From Gammaproteobacteria bacterium (GTDB taxonomy: Bacteria > Pseudomonadota > Gammaproteobacteria > Thiohalomonadales > Thiohalomonadaceae): DNA of 48,403 nucleotides. The stretch's first letter is position 1. Each line of letters starts with the position of its first letter. This document shows positions 10,115-18,700 of the stretch, piece after piece. The stretch lies in assembly GCA_003252455.1 (NCBI GenBank), contig QKED01000054.1:1-48403 (forward strand). The letters run 5' to 3'. The position numbers were made by a program, and so were the translations under genes. The notes under the pieces are model-generated. The model was not told the DNA's origin and made no database searches. It worked only from the letters and a program-made list of their open reading frames with translations.

Positions 10115-10831
10115 GTGAACAATCTGAACCTGCTACCTGCGGAGAAGAGCTTCGAGCAGCTGCTGCTCCCCTACTTCGCCCCCTACTTCCTCTACACCTT
10201 CCTCACCACCTTTTGGCCGGAGCTGATGGATATGGAGTCGAGCCAGGCCACCAAGCTGGTGCTCGTCTCCCTGGCCATGCTCTACTTCGCCAAGCACTAC
10301 CGCCTGCCGGCCATCGAGCTGAAGGTGGTGGGCGTCGCGCTGCTGGCCACACCGGTAGCACTCGGCCTCTGGCTGGCCCCACTCTACCTCTTCGTCGACA
10401 CCACCCCAGGGGCGATCGACAAGCCGCTGACCGACACCTACTTCTACCTGCGTCTGTTCAACAGCGTGGTCCTGGTGGCCATCTTCGAGGAGCTGCTGAC
10501 GCGCGTCTACCTGGTAGAGTGGTTCTACGCCGCCGGACAGAGTATCAAGGAGAAGGGGCCCTTCGCCGCGCTGATGGACACCCTCGACGAACACCCCAAG
10601 GTGCGCGACACCCTCCCCCTGAGCGCCCTGAGCGTGGGGCTCGCCACCCTCATCTTCACCCTCGGTCACGCCAAGGTGGAGTACCTCTCCGCCGTGCTCT
10701 ACTTCGGCTTCACCTTCTGGATCTATCACCTCACGCGCTCCATCTGGAGCTGCATCCTGGTGCACGCCCTGACCAACTTGGCCATCGCCTTCATGGTCAA
10801 GGAGTTGGGGATGTACTTCCTCTGGTGGTAA
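10115..10831 (+). CDS. CPBP/CAAX-type intramembrane metalloprotease family protein
   Basis: The 238-residue protein has about seven hydrophobic segments and the three signatures of the Rce1/CPBP (ABI) family: FEELLTR (about 126-132), TLGH (about 185-188) and HALTN (about 214-218). These supply the catalytic glutamates and histidines in the membrane. The size and layout resemble the CAAX-protease-related subfamily seen in genomes with PEP-CTERM/exosortase systems (TIGR03008 type). A PEP-CTERM protein occurs later in this window, which fits, but I cannot confirm the subfamily. No peptidase substrate can be named. It starts with GTG and is transcribed divergently from the DUF4124 gene. Confidence 0.8.
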   Translation: MNNLNLLPAEKSFEQLLLPYFAPYFLYTFLTTFWPELMDMESSQATKLVLVSLAMLYFAKHYRLPAIELKVVGVALLATPVALGLWLAPLYLFVDTTPGAIDKPLTDTYFYLRLFNSVVLVAIFEELLTRVYLVEWFYAAGQSIKEKGPFAALMDTLDEHPKVRDTLPLSALSVGLATLIFTLGHAKVEYLSAVLYFGFTFWIYHLTRSIWSCILVHALTNLAIAFMVKELGMYFLWW

Positions 10832-10844
10832 GGGCCGTGGCGCC

Positions 10845-11387
10845 TCAGCGCGGCGCGCATACGCGCAGGCGGTTGTTGCGGTCGCGGTTGTGCGCCACCT
10901 CGACCCCGTCGGGGTGGGCCGGACCGCACTTGAGCAGGCGATCGTAGAGCAGCACATTGACCGAGGCGGCGAGGTTCATACAGCCGCGGGTGGGGACATA
11001 GACCACGTGGTCAGAGGCATCCACCAGCCCCTGGGGCAGAGACCCATCCTCGGGACCGAAGAGATAAAACGCGCGCGCGGGGTGGACGAACTCGGGCAGC
11101 GGCGTCGCCCCCACCACCAGCTCGACACTCACCAGCGCCATCCCCTGGTCACGCCCCTCCAGCAGCGACGCCACCCCCTGCAGGGCCACCTGCGCCCCCA
11201 CCGTGCGCTGCACGCGACGCGGGGCCGGGTTACGCGCCACCGCCAGGGGGTAGCGCTGACCACTGTAGAGCACCCCGTCGGCGGCGAAGTTGCCCGCGGC
11301 ACGCCGTACCGCGTCGACATTGATGGGCGATTTGGGGTCGTGCAGGCCGATGAGCACCCGCGCCGGGTCACGCAGTGTGGCCTCCAT
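10845..11387 (-). CDS. SPOUT-superfamily (TrmH/SpoU) RNA methyltransferase
   Basis: The 180-residue protein shows the three SpoU motifs: NVDAVRRAAGNF (motif 1, about 23-34), YLFGPEDGSLP (motif 2) and VPTRGCMNLAASVNVLLYD (motif 3) that forms the S-adenosylmethionine knot. It probably 2'-O-methylates a ribose in tRNA or rRNA. The ATG shares one base with the stop codon of the TPR gene upstream (TGATG), so translation is likely coupled. The open frame extends further upstream, but those residues overlap the TPR gene in another frame. The target nucleotide cannot be read from sequence. Confidence 0.85.
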   Translation of the reverse strand: MEATLRDPARVLIGLHDPKSPINVDAVRRAAGNFAADGVLYSGQRYPLAVARNPAPRRVQRTVGAQVALQGVASLLEGRDQGMALVSVELVVGATPLPEFVHPARAFYLFGPEDGSLPQGLVDASDHVVYVPTRGCMNLAASVNVLLYDRLLKCGPAHPDGVEVAHNRDRNNRLRVCAPR

Positions 11388-11761
11388 CAACGCTTCTGCT
11401 CGGCCAGTTGCAGACAGAGTTGTGCATACTGCGCCAGCGTCTCGCGTTCGCGCTGTGGGTCGGCCACGGCCATGAAGCGGCGCACCTCGGCCACCGCCGC
11501 GTCGCCGCTCCCCTGCTGCATCAGGGTGTTGAAGAGCCCGACGGAGATGACCCCTGAGTCGGGGCAGAGCTGCACCAGACGCTCGAAGACCCGCAGTGCA
11601 TCGGCATAGCGGGCGGCGGCATAGTAGTCGCCACTGAGCATCATCAGCGCCGCCACACTCTCGGGCTCGGCCTGCAAGAGACGCAACAGACGCAGACGCC
11701 CCTCCTCGTTGCGCCCCGCTTCGAACAGTGCCTTGGCCTCTTCTAACTCGCTCTGCTGCAT
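11387..11761 (-). CDS. Small TPR-like protein
   Basis: The 124-residue helical protein has two or three degenerate tetratricopeptide repeats (for example ALMMLSGDYYAAARYADALRVFERLV). There is no signal peptide. ATG 11761 has GGAG 8 nt upstream, whereas the GTG at 11770 would place GGAG one base away, so 11761 is preferred. Overlap with the SPOUT methyltransferase start suggests coupled expression, possibly as a partner. I do not recognise a named family. Confidence 0.7.
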   Translation of the reverse strand: MQQSELEEAKALFEAGRNEEGRLRLLRLLQAEPESVAALMMLSGDYYAAARYADALRVFERLVQLCPDSGVISVGLFNTLMQQGSGDAAVAEVRRFMAVADPQRERETLAQYAQLCLQLAEQKR

Positions 11762-11810
11762 CGGCCACACTCCGCTGATACACCACCCTCCCCCGTGGCG
11801 GGGCGAGGGT

Positions 11811-12281
11811 TCAGTAGTCCACCCGATCCCGCTTCTTCAGCCAGCGGCGAAACACCGCCTGAGCCTCGCTACGCAGCCCCTGGATCATCGGCAGGGTGCG
11901 CGCCTCGACCGGCTTGCACAGCTCCTCACCGATGAACACATCGTCGAACCCGGCCACCGCCGCGTCCTCCACCGAACCGGCATAGATCACCCCGTCGAGG
12001 CGCGCCCAATAGATGGCCGCCAGGCACATGGGGCAGGGCTCACTACTGGTATAGAGCAGTGCACCGCGCAGGTCGAACTGACCGAGCGCCCGGCAGGCGT
12101 TGCGGATGGCGACCATCTCCGCATGGGCGGTGGGGTCGTTGTCGGTGGTGACCCGATTCCACCCCTCACCGATGATCTCCCCTTGGCGCACCACCAGCGC
12201 CCCGAAGGGGCCGCCACCGGCGTCCATGCCGCGCTCGGCGAGCAGCAGGGCGCGCTGCAGAAAGTCATCGTGACGGTGCAA
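11811..12281 (-). CDS. guaD: Guanine deaminase (CDA-fold nucleoside deaminase)
   Basis: This zinc enzyme of the cytidine-deaminase fold would convert guanine to xanthine. The motif TAHAE (H53, E55) and EPCPMC (C83, C86) bind zinc and catalyse. NDPTAHAE, AIYWAR and AGFDD match small bacterial guanine deaminases of the Bacillus GuaD type rather than TadA. TTG 12281 is chosen because GGAGG lies 7 nt upstream and it gives 156 residues beginning MHRHDDFL, which aligns with the N-terminus of that family. A GTG at 12305 is the alternative and would overlap the glycosylase gene by 22 bp. With TTG the gap is 2 bp. Confidence 0.8.
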   Translation of the reverse strand: MHRHDDFLQRALLLAERGMDAGGGPFGALVVRQGEIIGEGWNRVTTDNDPTAHAEMVAIRNACRALGQFDLRGALLYTSSEPCPMCLAAIYWARLDGVIYAGSVEDAAVAGFDDVFIGEELCKPVEARTLPMIQGLRSEAQAVFRRWLKKRDRVDY

Positions 12282-12283
12282 GG

Positions 12284-12943
12284 TCAGCCCTCCCGGTTCA
12301 GACACCCGTGGTGCAAGGGGCAGCCGCTGCAGCGGGCCCGTTTGAGGCAGTGTACCTTGGCGTGGGCGACGATCAAGGCGTGGTATTCGTTATACAGCGG
12401 CACACGCGCCGGTGCGTCGCGCAGGGCTGCTTCCAGCTGCAGGCGAAGGGCTTCATAGCCGACCTGCGCCGCACAGTGCCCGAGACGGCTGAAGAGGCGC
12501 TTGGTATAGGCATCGACCACGAACACCTCGCGGTCGAAGGCGTAGAGCAGGATGTCGTCGGCGGTCTCGTAGCCGATGCCGTTGACCGCAAGCAGCGCCT
12601 CGCGCAGGGCGCTGGTCGGGCGCGCGGCCAGGGTCGTCTCGCCACCCACCTCGATGAGCCAGCGGCAGAGGTTGGCCAGCCGCTTGGCCTTGACGTTGAA
12701 GTAACCCGAGGGGCGGATCACCTCGGCCAAACGTACTGGGTCGGCGGCGACGATCGCCTCAGGGGTGAGCATCTGTGCCCCCTTGAGGTTATCGATGGCG
12801 CGTTCGACGTTGGACCAGGCCGTATTCTGGGTCAACACCGCACCGACCATCACCTCGAACGGGGTCTCTCCGGGCCACCAGTGTTGCGGCCCGTAGCGCT
12901 CGAAGAGCCGCCGATAGACCTCGTCGACACCGAGCATGGCCAT
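12284..12943 (-). CDS. Endonuclease III-like HhH-GPD DNA glycosylase (MagIII-like)
   Basis: The 219-residue protein has the helix-hairpin-helix (NGIGYETADD, about 121-130), the catalytic aspartate D144 in VVDAYTKR and an iron-sulfur cysteine set C199, C205, C208, C214. The lysine used by Nth for its lyase step is replaced by glutamate (E126). The N-terminal WWPGETPFEVMVGAVLTQNT and the PSGYFNVKAKRL segment resemble the MagIII 3-methyladenine glycosylase branch. It is therefore probably a monofunctional base-excision glycosylase rather than true Nth. It begins 4 bp after rluB. Confidence 0.85.
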   Translation of the reverse strand: MAMLGVDEVYRRLFERYGPQHWWPGETPFEVMVGAVLTQNTAWSNVERAIDNLKGAQMLTPEAIVAADPVRLAEVIRPSGYFNVKAKRLANLCRWLIEVGGETTLAARPTSALREALLAVNGIGYETADDILLYAFDREVFVVDAYTKRLFSRLGHCAAQVGYEALRLQLEAALRDAPARVPLYNEYHALIVAHAKVHCLKRARCSGCPLHHGCLNREG

Positions 12944-12947
12944 TCAC

Positions 12948-14063
12948 TCAGCGCCGGGTGCGCCGACGCGGTGGCTGACGTGCCTGGGAGTCGCCACGCC
13001 CCTCGCCACTGCGCCCGCGCCCCTCGCCACCATGCTCGCTGCGCTCACGCCCCTCTCCCCGACGCGTCTGACTCGCGCTGCTGTGGCGTGCCCGCCCCGA
13101 GCCACGTGCCTCTCCCGGGCGCGGGGGACCGGCACGCCCGCGCCGGGTGGGTGCCTCTTCGGTCGCTTCGCGCCCACGCGGCGCCTGCCCCTGACCACGC
13201 CCGGGGCGACGACCCGACTCGTCCGCCTGCCCCTCGCCCGCCCCCCGGCGTTGCCCCTTGACATGGCGACGCCCCTCACGGCTGTGTGGGTGGCGTGGGG
13301 CATCGCCCTGTGCCTCTCCCGGGGCGGGGGCCATGCCCACCATCTCCAGCAGCAGGGTCGACTCCTCCTCGGTCAGCTCCTCCCAGCGCCCGGGACGCAG
13401 GTGGCGTGGCAGGGCGAGGTGGCCAAAACGCACGCGGGTGAGGCGGCTCACCTGCACGCCGAGACTCTCCCACAGGCGTCGCACCTCGCGATTACGCCCC
13501 TCGTTGAGCACCACGTGGTACCAGTGGTTCATCCCCTCACCGCCAGCGTCGAGGATCTGCTCGAACTTGGCCGGGCCGTCCTCCAGCTCCACCCCCTTGA
13601 GCAGGGTCTCGATCTGCTCGACCGCCAACTGGCCGAAGACGCGCACGGCGTACTCACGCTCGATGGTGCTGGAGGGGTGCATCAATTTGTTGGCCAGCTC
13701 GCCATCGGTGGTAAAGAGCAGCAGGCCGCTGGTGTTGACGTCGAGACGCCCGACCATCACCCAGCGCCCACGCCCGGCACTCGGCAGGGCGTCGAACACC
13801 AGTGGACGTGCCTCGGCGTCCTCGCGGCTGCACACCTCACCTACCGGCTTGTGGTAGATGATGATGCGCCGCTTCACCTGCACCAGGCGGGTCTTGGGGA
13901 TGGGGTTTCCGTCGATACGGATCTGGTCGTTCTCACCGACGCGGGCACCGAGGGTGACGATCTGCCCGTTGACGCTGACGCGCCCGGCGGCGATCCACCC
14001 CTCCACCTCACGGCGTGAGCCATAACCGGCGCGGGCCAGCACCTTTTGTAATTTTTCGCTCAT
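12948..14063 (-). CDS. rluB: 23S rRNA pseudouridine synthase RluB with long basic tail
   Basis: An S4 RNA-binding domain (about 1-60, EKLQKVLARAGYGSRRE) is followed by the RsuA/RluB catalytic domain with the active-site aspartate D108 in GRLDVNTSGLLL. RluB isomerises a uridine in helix 89 of 23S rRNA. Residues about 245-371 form a low-complexity tail very rich in arginine, glycine and glutamate. RluB orthologues often have some basic tail, but this one is about a third of the protein. The start codon overlaps the scpB stop by 4 bp (ATGA). Confidence 0.92.
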   Translation of the reverse strand: MSEKLQKVLARAGYGSRREVEGWIAAGRVSVNGQIVTLGARVGENDQIRIDGNPIPKTRLVQVKRRIIIYHKPVGEVCSREDAEARPLVFDALPSAGRGRWVMVGRLDVNTSGLLLFTTDGELANKLMHPSSTIEREYAVRVFGQLAVEQIETLLKGVELEDGPAKFEQILDAGGEGMNHWYHVVLNEGRNREVRRLWESLGVQVSRLTRVRFGHLALPRHLRPGRWEELTEEESTLLLEMVGMAPAPGEAQGDAPRHPHSREGRRHVKGQRRGAGEGQADESGRRPGRGQGQAPRGREATEEAPTRRGRAGPPRPGEARGSGRARHSSASQTRRGEGRERSEHGGEGRGRSGEGRGDSQARQPPRRRTRR

Positions 14064-14929
14064 GGGCGCTCCTCGTCGCTTGGATCTCGGGGTTCACTCT
14101 CGTCTGGGGTCGGCCAACCAGGCTCTGGCGCCTGCCCGGTGCTCGGTTCGTTCTCAGTGGACGCTAGCGTGGCGTCAGGCGTAGGCGCAGCAGTGGGCTC
14201 AGCAGCTGCGGACGCGGCCTCCGGGGGCGCGTCGCGCGCCACGTCGTGTGCCACATCGCCATCCGTGTCGAGAGGGGCCTCGCCCTGCGCGTGGGTCGCG
14301 TCGAGTGCACCCTCGTCCACCGTCGGGGTCGCGTCACCGACCTCCTCGTCGTCGACGACCTCACCCTCGGCGCGCGCCAGGTCACGGGCGATCGCGTCCA
14401 GGTCGCGCAGCTCCGCCAGTGGCGGCAGGGCGTCGAGGGAGGCGAGGTTGAAGTAGTCGAGGAAGGCGCGTGTAGTGGCCAGCAGGGCCGGGCGGCCGGG
14501 CACCTCGCGGTGGCCGATCTCGCGGATCCAGCCACGCTCCATCAGCGTCTTGACGATGTTGCTGTTGACCGCCACGCCGCGGATCTCCTCGATCTCGGCG
14601 CGGGTGATGGGTTGGCGATAGGCGACCAGGGCGAGGGTTTCGAGCAGTGCGCGGCTGTAGCGCGCCGGGCGCTCCTCCCACAGGCGCCCGACCCAGGGGC
14701 CGAACTCGCCACGGACCTGATAGCGGTAGCCGCTCGCCACCTCCACCAGCTCGACACCGCGCCCTGCGCACTCCGCCTGGAGGGTGTCGAGGGCCTCGCG
14801 TAGGGCGGCACGACTCGGCTGTTCGTGCTCCATGAACAGGGTGAGCATGCGCTCCATGGAGAGCGGCTCGGCGAGGGCCATCAGCGCCCCCTCGATGATG
14901 CACTTGAGACGTTGCGCTTCCAGGCTCAC
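14060..14929 (-). CDS. scpB: SMC-Scp complex subunit ScpB with long acidic tail
   Basis: The N-terminal 175 residues form the tandem winged-helix ScpB fold (ALLETLALVAYRQPITRAEIEEIRG is the hallmark region). ScpB dimers bind the ScpA kleisin and regulate the SMC ATPase during chromosome segregation. The remaining 110 or so residues are an acidic, alanine/proline-rich, probably disordered tail. The gene overlaps scpA and rluB by 4 bp each, so all three are co-transcribed. Confidence 0.92.
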   Translation of the reverse strand: MSLEAQRLKCIIEGALMALAEPLSMERMLTLFMEHEQPSRAALREALDTLQAECAGRGVELVEVASGYRYQVRGEFGPWVGRLWEERPARYSRALLETLALVAYRQPITRAEIEEIRGVAVNSNIVKTLMERGWIREIGHREVPGRPALLATTRAFLDYFNLASLDALPPLAELRDLDAIARDLARAEGEVVDDEEVGDATPTVDEGALDATHAQGEAPLDTDGDVAHDVARDAPPEAASAAAEPTAAPTPDATLASTENEPSTGQAPEPGWPTPDESEPRDPSDEERP

Positions 14930-15798
14930 AGGTCGACCTCCGGCGCCACCGGGGCGCTCAGCGGGCCGCCCACCGCCTTGATGTAGATACGCCCGTAGAC
15001 CTCTGTCTGGATCAGCTCGATGAGCGACTGCTTGACCAGCTCCAAGATGGCGAGAAAGCTCACCACCACCCCACGCCGCCCCTCGTCCAGGGTGAACAGG
15101 CTGGTGAACTCGGTAAAGTGATCGGGCGAGATGCGCTCCAGTACGCGACTCATGCGCTCGCGCACCGAGAGCTGTTCACGCTTGATCTCGTGATGGGTGA
15201 AGAGGTCGGCACGATGCAGCACCTCGCGCAGGGCGTGGAGCAACTCCTCCAGATCGACCTTGGGCTGCGGCTTGGCCTTCTCGTACTGTGGCGGGGCCGC
15301 GTGCACCTCGAACAGGTCGCGCTCCAGACGCGGTAGCTGGTCCATATCCTCGGCGGCCTTCTTGATCCGCTCGTACTCCTGCAAGCGGCGGATCAGCTCG
15401 GCGCGCGGGTCGTTCTCGTCCTCCTCGGCAGAGGGGGGACGCGGCAGCAGCATGCGCGATTTGATCTCGGCCAACAGCGCGGCCATCACCAGGTATTCGG
15501 CGGCCAACTCGAAGTGCACCGCCTTCATCAGCTCCACGTACTCCATGTACTGGTGGGTGATCTCGGCGATGGGGATGTCGAGGATGTCGAGGTTCTGCTT
15601 ACGTATGAGATAGAGCAGCAGGTCGAGGGGCCCCTCGAAGGATTCGAGGAACACCTCCAGCGCCTCGGGCGGGATGTAGAGGTCGCGAGGTAGCTCGGTG
15701 ACCGGCTGACCGTGGACGCGGGCGATCGCCTCCACGGTGTCGCCCTCGGCACCGGGGGTCGCGGACGTCTTCACGACGGGCGCGCTGAGGGGGCTCAA
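14926..15798 (-). CDS. scpA: SMC-Scp complex kleisin subunit ScpA
   Basis: This kleisin bridges the SMC heads in the condensin-like complex. The N-terminal FEGPLDLLLYLIRKQNLDI and ITHQYMEY segments are diagnostic, and the C-terminal winged helix (about 230-280, VVSFLAILELVKQ) is present. The start is uncertain: TTG 15798 gives 290 residues but has no good ribosome-binding site. The conserved core only begins near residue 40, so a start up to about 30 codons later is possible. The gene lies 2 bp after trpS. Confidence 0.9.
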   Translation of the reverse strand: MSPLSAPVVKTSATPGAEGDTVEAIARVHGQPVTELPRDLYIPPEALEVFLESFEGPLDLLLYLIRKQNLDILDIPIAEITHQYMEYVELMKAVHFELAAEYLVMAALLAEIKSRMLLPRPPSAEEDENDPRAELIRRLQEYERIKKAAEDMDQLPRLERDLFEVHAAPPQYEKAKPQPKVDLEELLHALREVLHRADLFTHHEIKREQLSVRERMSRVLERISPDHFTEFTSLFTLDEGRRGVVVSFLAILELVKQSLIELIQTEVYGRIYIKAVGGPLSAPVAPEVDL

Positions 15799-15800
15799 GG

Positions 15801-17018
15801 TCAGGAGTACTCCAGGCCGATGGCGCGACGCACCTCGGCCAGGGTCTCGCGCGCCTGGGTACGCGCCGCCTCGTTGCCCTCGGCGATGATGCTGCGCACC
15901 TCACCGGGGTTGCGCTCGTACTCCAGGGCACGCTCACGGATCGGAGCCAGCTCGGCGAGCACCGCATCGACCACCGGCTGTTTGCAATCGAGGCAGCCGA
16001 TCCCGGCACTGGTGCACCCCTCCTGCACCCAGCCACGCACCTCCTCGTTGGTGTAGACCTCGTGCAGCTGCCACACGGGGCAGCGCTTGGGGTCACCCGG
16101 ATCGGTGCGACGCACACGATTAGTGTCGGTGGGCATGGTGCGCAGCTTCTTCTCCACCGCCTCGGGCTCGTCGCGCAGGGAGATGGTGTTGCCGTAGGAC
16201 TTGGACATCTTGTTGCCATCGAGCCCCGGCATCTTCGACGCCGGGGTGAGCAGCGCCTGCGGCTCGGGCAGGATGATGCGCCCGCCCCCTTCGAGGTAAC
16301 CGAACAGACGTTCGCGGTCGGCGAGGGTGAGGTTCTGCTGGTCTTCGAGCAGCGCACGGGCGGTCTCCAGCGCCTCGGTGTCACCCTGTTCCTGGTAGGC
16401 AGTACGCAGTTTCTGGTAGAGCTTGCCGGCCTTCTTGCCCATCTTGCGTGCGGCGGCCTCGGCCTTCTCCTCGAAGCCCGGCTCGGTGCCGTAGATGTGG
16501 TTGAAACGGCGTGCCACCTCGCGGGTCAGCTCGACGTGCACCACCTGGTCCTCGCCCACCGGCACGCCGGTGGCGCGGTAGATGAGGATATCGGCGCTCT
16601 GCAGCAGGGGATAGCCGAGGAAGCCGTAGGTGGCCAGGTCCTTCTCCTTGAGCTTCTCCTGCTGGTCCTTGTAGGTGGGCACGCGCTCCAGCCAGCTGAG
16701 CGGGGTGATCATGGAGAGCAGCAGGTGCAGCTCGGCGTGCTCCGGCACCTTGGACTGGATGAACATCCGTGCGCTGCCGGGGTTGATGCCGCAGGCGAGC
16801 CAGTCGACCACCATCTCGTGGACGTTGTTGGCGATGATCTGGCTGTTGTCGTACTCGGTGGTGAGGGCGTGCCAGTCGGCGACGAAGAAGAAGCACTCGT
16901 GGCGGTGCTGCAGCTCTACCCAGTTTTTCAGCACACCATGGTAGTGACCCAGATGCAGGCGGCCGGTGGGGCGCATCCCGGAGAGGATGCGTTGACTGGT
17001 TCCAGAGGCAGCGTTCAA
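15801..17018 (-). CDS. trpS: Tryptophanyl-tRNA synthetase
   Basis: This class I synthetase has the HIGH-type motif HLGH (22-25) and KMSKS (270-274). It charges tRNA-Trp. The 405-residue protein contains an insertion of about 65 residues (about 181-248) between the tryptophan pocket and KMSKS, which matches the longer form found in many gammaproteobacteria. The start is TTG 17018, supported by GGGAGA a few bases upstream; the next ATG would remove the start of the Rossmann fold. Confidence 0.95.
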   Translation of the reverse strand: MNAASGTSQRILSGMRPTGRLHLGHYHGVLKNWVELQHRHECFFFVADWHALTTEYDNSQIIANNVHEMVVDWLACGINPGSARMFIQSKVPEHAELHLLLSMITPLSWLERVPTYKDQQEKLKEKDLATYGFLGYPLLQSADILIYRATGVPVGEDQVVHVELTREVARRFNHIYGTEPGFEEKAEAAARKMGKKAGKLYQKLRTAYQEQGDTEALETARALLEDQQNLTLADRERLFGYLEGGGRIILPEPQALLTPASKMPGLDGNKMSKSYGNTISLRDEPEAVEKKLRTMPTDTNRVRRTDPGDPKRCPVWQLHEVYTNEEVRGWVQEGCTSAGIGCLDCKQPVVDAVLAELAPIRERALEYERNPGEVRSIIAEGNEAARTQARETLAEVRRAIGLEYS

Positions 17019-17028
17019 GTTTTTCTCC

Positions 17029-17724
17029 CTATCCCAAGAGGTTGCTCATGACGAGCATGAATTGGTTGTACGAGAGGCCCGAGAGCAGACTCAGGCCGTG
17101 CAGCGTCAGCGTCACCAGCGGCCACAGTACCTGACCGAGCAGGCCCGATACCAGCAACACCACGAGGATCACCAGCCCGTAGGGCTCCAGACGCGAGAAT
17201 TTGTACGACAGCGGCCCCGGCAGCACCCCGGTGAGCACGCGCCCGCCATCGAGCGGCGGGATCGGCATCAGGTTGAGCAGCATCAAGACGGTGTTGATGA
17301 AGACCCCGGCGACGCCGACATACAACAAAAAGAGGCTGACGAAGCTGAGCCCGGTACCGATGATGAGGGCGAGCTGCACCACCAGGGCCCAGAACAGCCC
17401 TTGCAACAGATTGGAAGCGGGACCGGCGAGGGCCACCAGGGCCATGTCGCGCTTGGGCTGCTTGAGGTTTTCGTAGGTGACCGGCACGGGTTTGGCCCAG
17501 CCGAAGAGCATACCGCCGGTGAAGTAGAGCAGCGCGGGGAGCAGGACGGTGCCGAACGGGTCGATATGGCGTAGCGGGTTGAGGGTCACACGCCCGAGCA
17601 TCTGCGCCGTGCGGTCACCGAGCAGCATGGCGACGAAGCCATGGGCCGCCTCGTGCAGGGTGATGGCGAAGAGTACCGGCAACAGCCAGATGGCGATCTT
17701 CTGGATCAGGTCGAGTTCTTGCAT
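17029..17724 (-). CDS. Site-2-protease-family (M50) membrane metallopeptidase
   Basis: The 231-residue protein has several transmembrane helices, the zinc motif HEAAH (H24, E25, H28) in the first and the third ligand region NLMPIPPLDGGRV in a later helix. It lacks the PDZ domains of RseP, so it belongs to the short S2P group. The substrate is unknown. It is the first gene of the operon that continues into trpS after 10 bp, an arrangement conserved in many proteobacteria. Confidence 0.9.
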   Translation of the reverse strand: MQELDLIQKIAIWLLPVLFAITLHEAAHGFVAMLLGDRTAQMLGRVTLNPLRHIDPFGTVLLPALLYFTGGMLFGWAKPVPVTYENLKQPKRDMALVALAGPASNLLQGLFWALVVQLALIIGTGLSFVSLFLLYVGVAGVFINTVLMLLNLMPIPPLDGGRVLTGVLPGPLSYKFSRLEPYGLVILVVLLVSGLLGQVLWPLVTLTLHGLSLLSGLSYNQFMLVMSNLLG

Positions 17725-17808
17725 CGGCGCATTATAGCCAAGTTGGCCGCCGCACGACCCTCCCGGGCGATGTGAGGCGGGGTGAAGGGGGTTGACCCCC
17801 TCTCTGAC

Positions 17809-18432
17809 TCAAGACTCCTCGAACAGTTCGCAGCTGCCGAGCCCGCGGCGCAACACCTGAGGGTAGCCCTCCTCGAAACTGACCACCGTGGTGGTCTCGG
17901 AGCCGCCGTAACCACCGTCGATGATCAGGTCCACCCGCCCTTGGAGCAGGTCGCGGATCTCGTAGGGGTCGGTCTCGGGGAGGCTCTGGCCGGGCATGAT
18001 CAGGGTGGTGCTCATCAGCGGGCCGCCCAGCTCGGCGAGGATCGCCTGGGCGATGGCATTGTCCGGGACACGCAGGCCGATGGTCTTACGCTTGGAGAGG
18101 AGGCGGCGCGGCACCTCGCGGGTGGCGGGGACGATGAAGGTGTAGGGCCCGGGGGTGAGCGCCTTGATGAGCCGGTAGACGGTGCTGTCGAACTTGCCGT
18201 AGATGCCCACGTCCGAGAGGTCGCGACAGACCAGGGTGAAGTTGTGGCGGTCGTCCAGGCGGCGCAGGGCGATGATACGATCCAGCGCCCCCTTGTTGCC
18301 GGGCAGGCAACCGAGGGCGTAGCCGGAGTCGGTGGGGTAGACGATCACCTCGCCGGCGTTGAGCCGCTCCACCACCTGCTTGACCAGACGCAGCTGGGGG
18401 TTCTCCTGATGGATCTGAAAGAACTGGCTCAT
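17809..18432 (-). CDS. yciO: YciO-type Sua5/YrdC-family protein
   Basis: The 207-residue YrdC-fold protein matches YciO from its first residues (MSQFFQIHQENPQLRL) through VIVYPTDSGYALGC, the nucleotide/tRNA-binding region KTIGLRVPD and the STTLIMPG segment. The fold is that of threonylcarbamoyl-AMP synthases, which make the precursor of t6A in tRNA. YciO proteins have related but weaker activity and their physiological role is less certain. It is next to rnm, as in enterobacteria. Confidence 0.92.
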   Translation of the reverse strand: MSQFFQIHQENPQLRLVKQVVERLNAGEVIVYPTDSGYALGCLPGNKGALDRIIALRRLDDRHNFTLVCRDLSDVGIYGKFDSTVYRLIKALTPGPYTFIVPATREVPRRLLSKRKTIGLRVPDNAIAQAILAELGGPLMSTTLIMPGQSLPETDPYEIRDLLQGRVDLIIDGGYGGSETTTVVSFEEGYPQVLRRGLGSCELFEES

Positions 18433-18700
18433 GTCGGCGCACCACGACGGGCAAAAGGGGCGTTATTCTGCCACGTAATGGGGACGAGAGGGTGAGGTTT
18501 CAGTCTCTTGTGCCGGGCAACCGACCACTTTTGCCCCTAGAGGGAGACAGGGCCCCTGTCGACGCCAGGGTGGCCCACCCTCGCCCCGTCAATTTGGCGG
18601 ACGCCAGCCTCTCTGCGCGCACGGCACACCCCTCCACGCCCTCTCCTTGTCGCGCTGCCCGACCCAGTGCGCTCCGCCCCAGTCGCGCTCCACCCCGCGC

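Noticed and set aside
11387-11786. N-terminal extension of the SPOUT methyltransferase to 11786
   Set aside because: The added residues are Arg/Gly/Ala low complexity and are the shadow of the TPR gene in another frame.
18433-18700. Gap between yciO and rnm examined for a tRNA or small RNA
   Set aside because: No T-loop, acceptor pairing or stable long hairpin with T-tract was seen.
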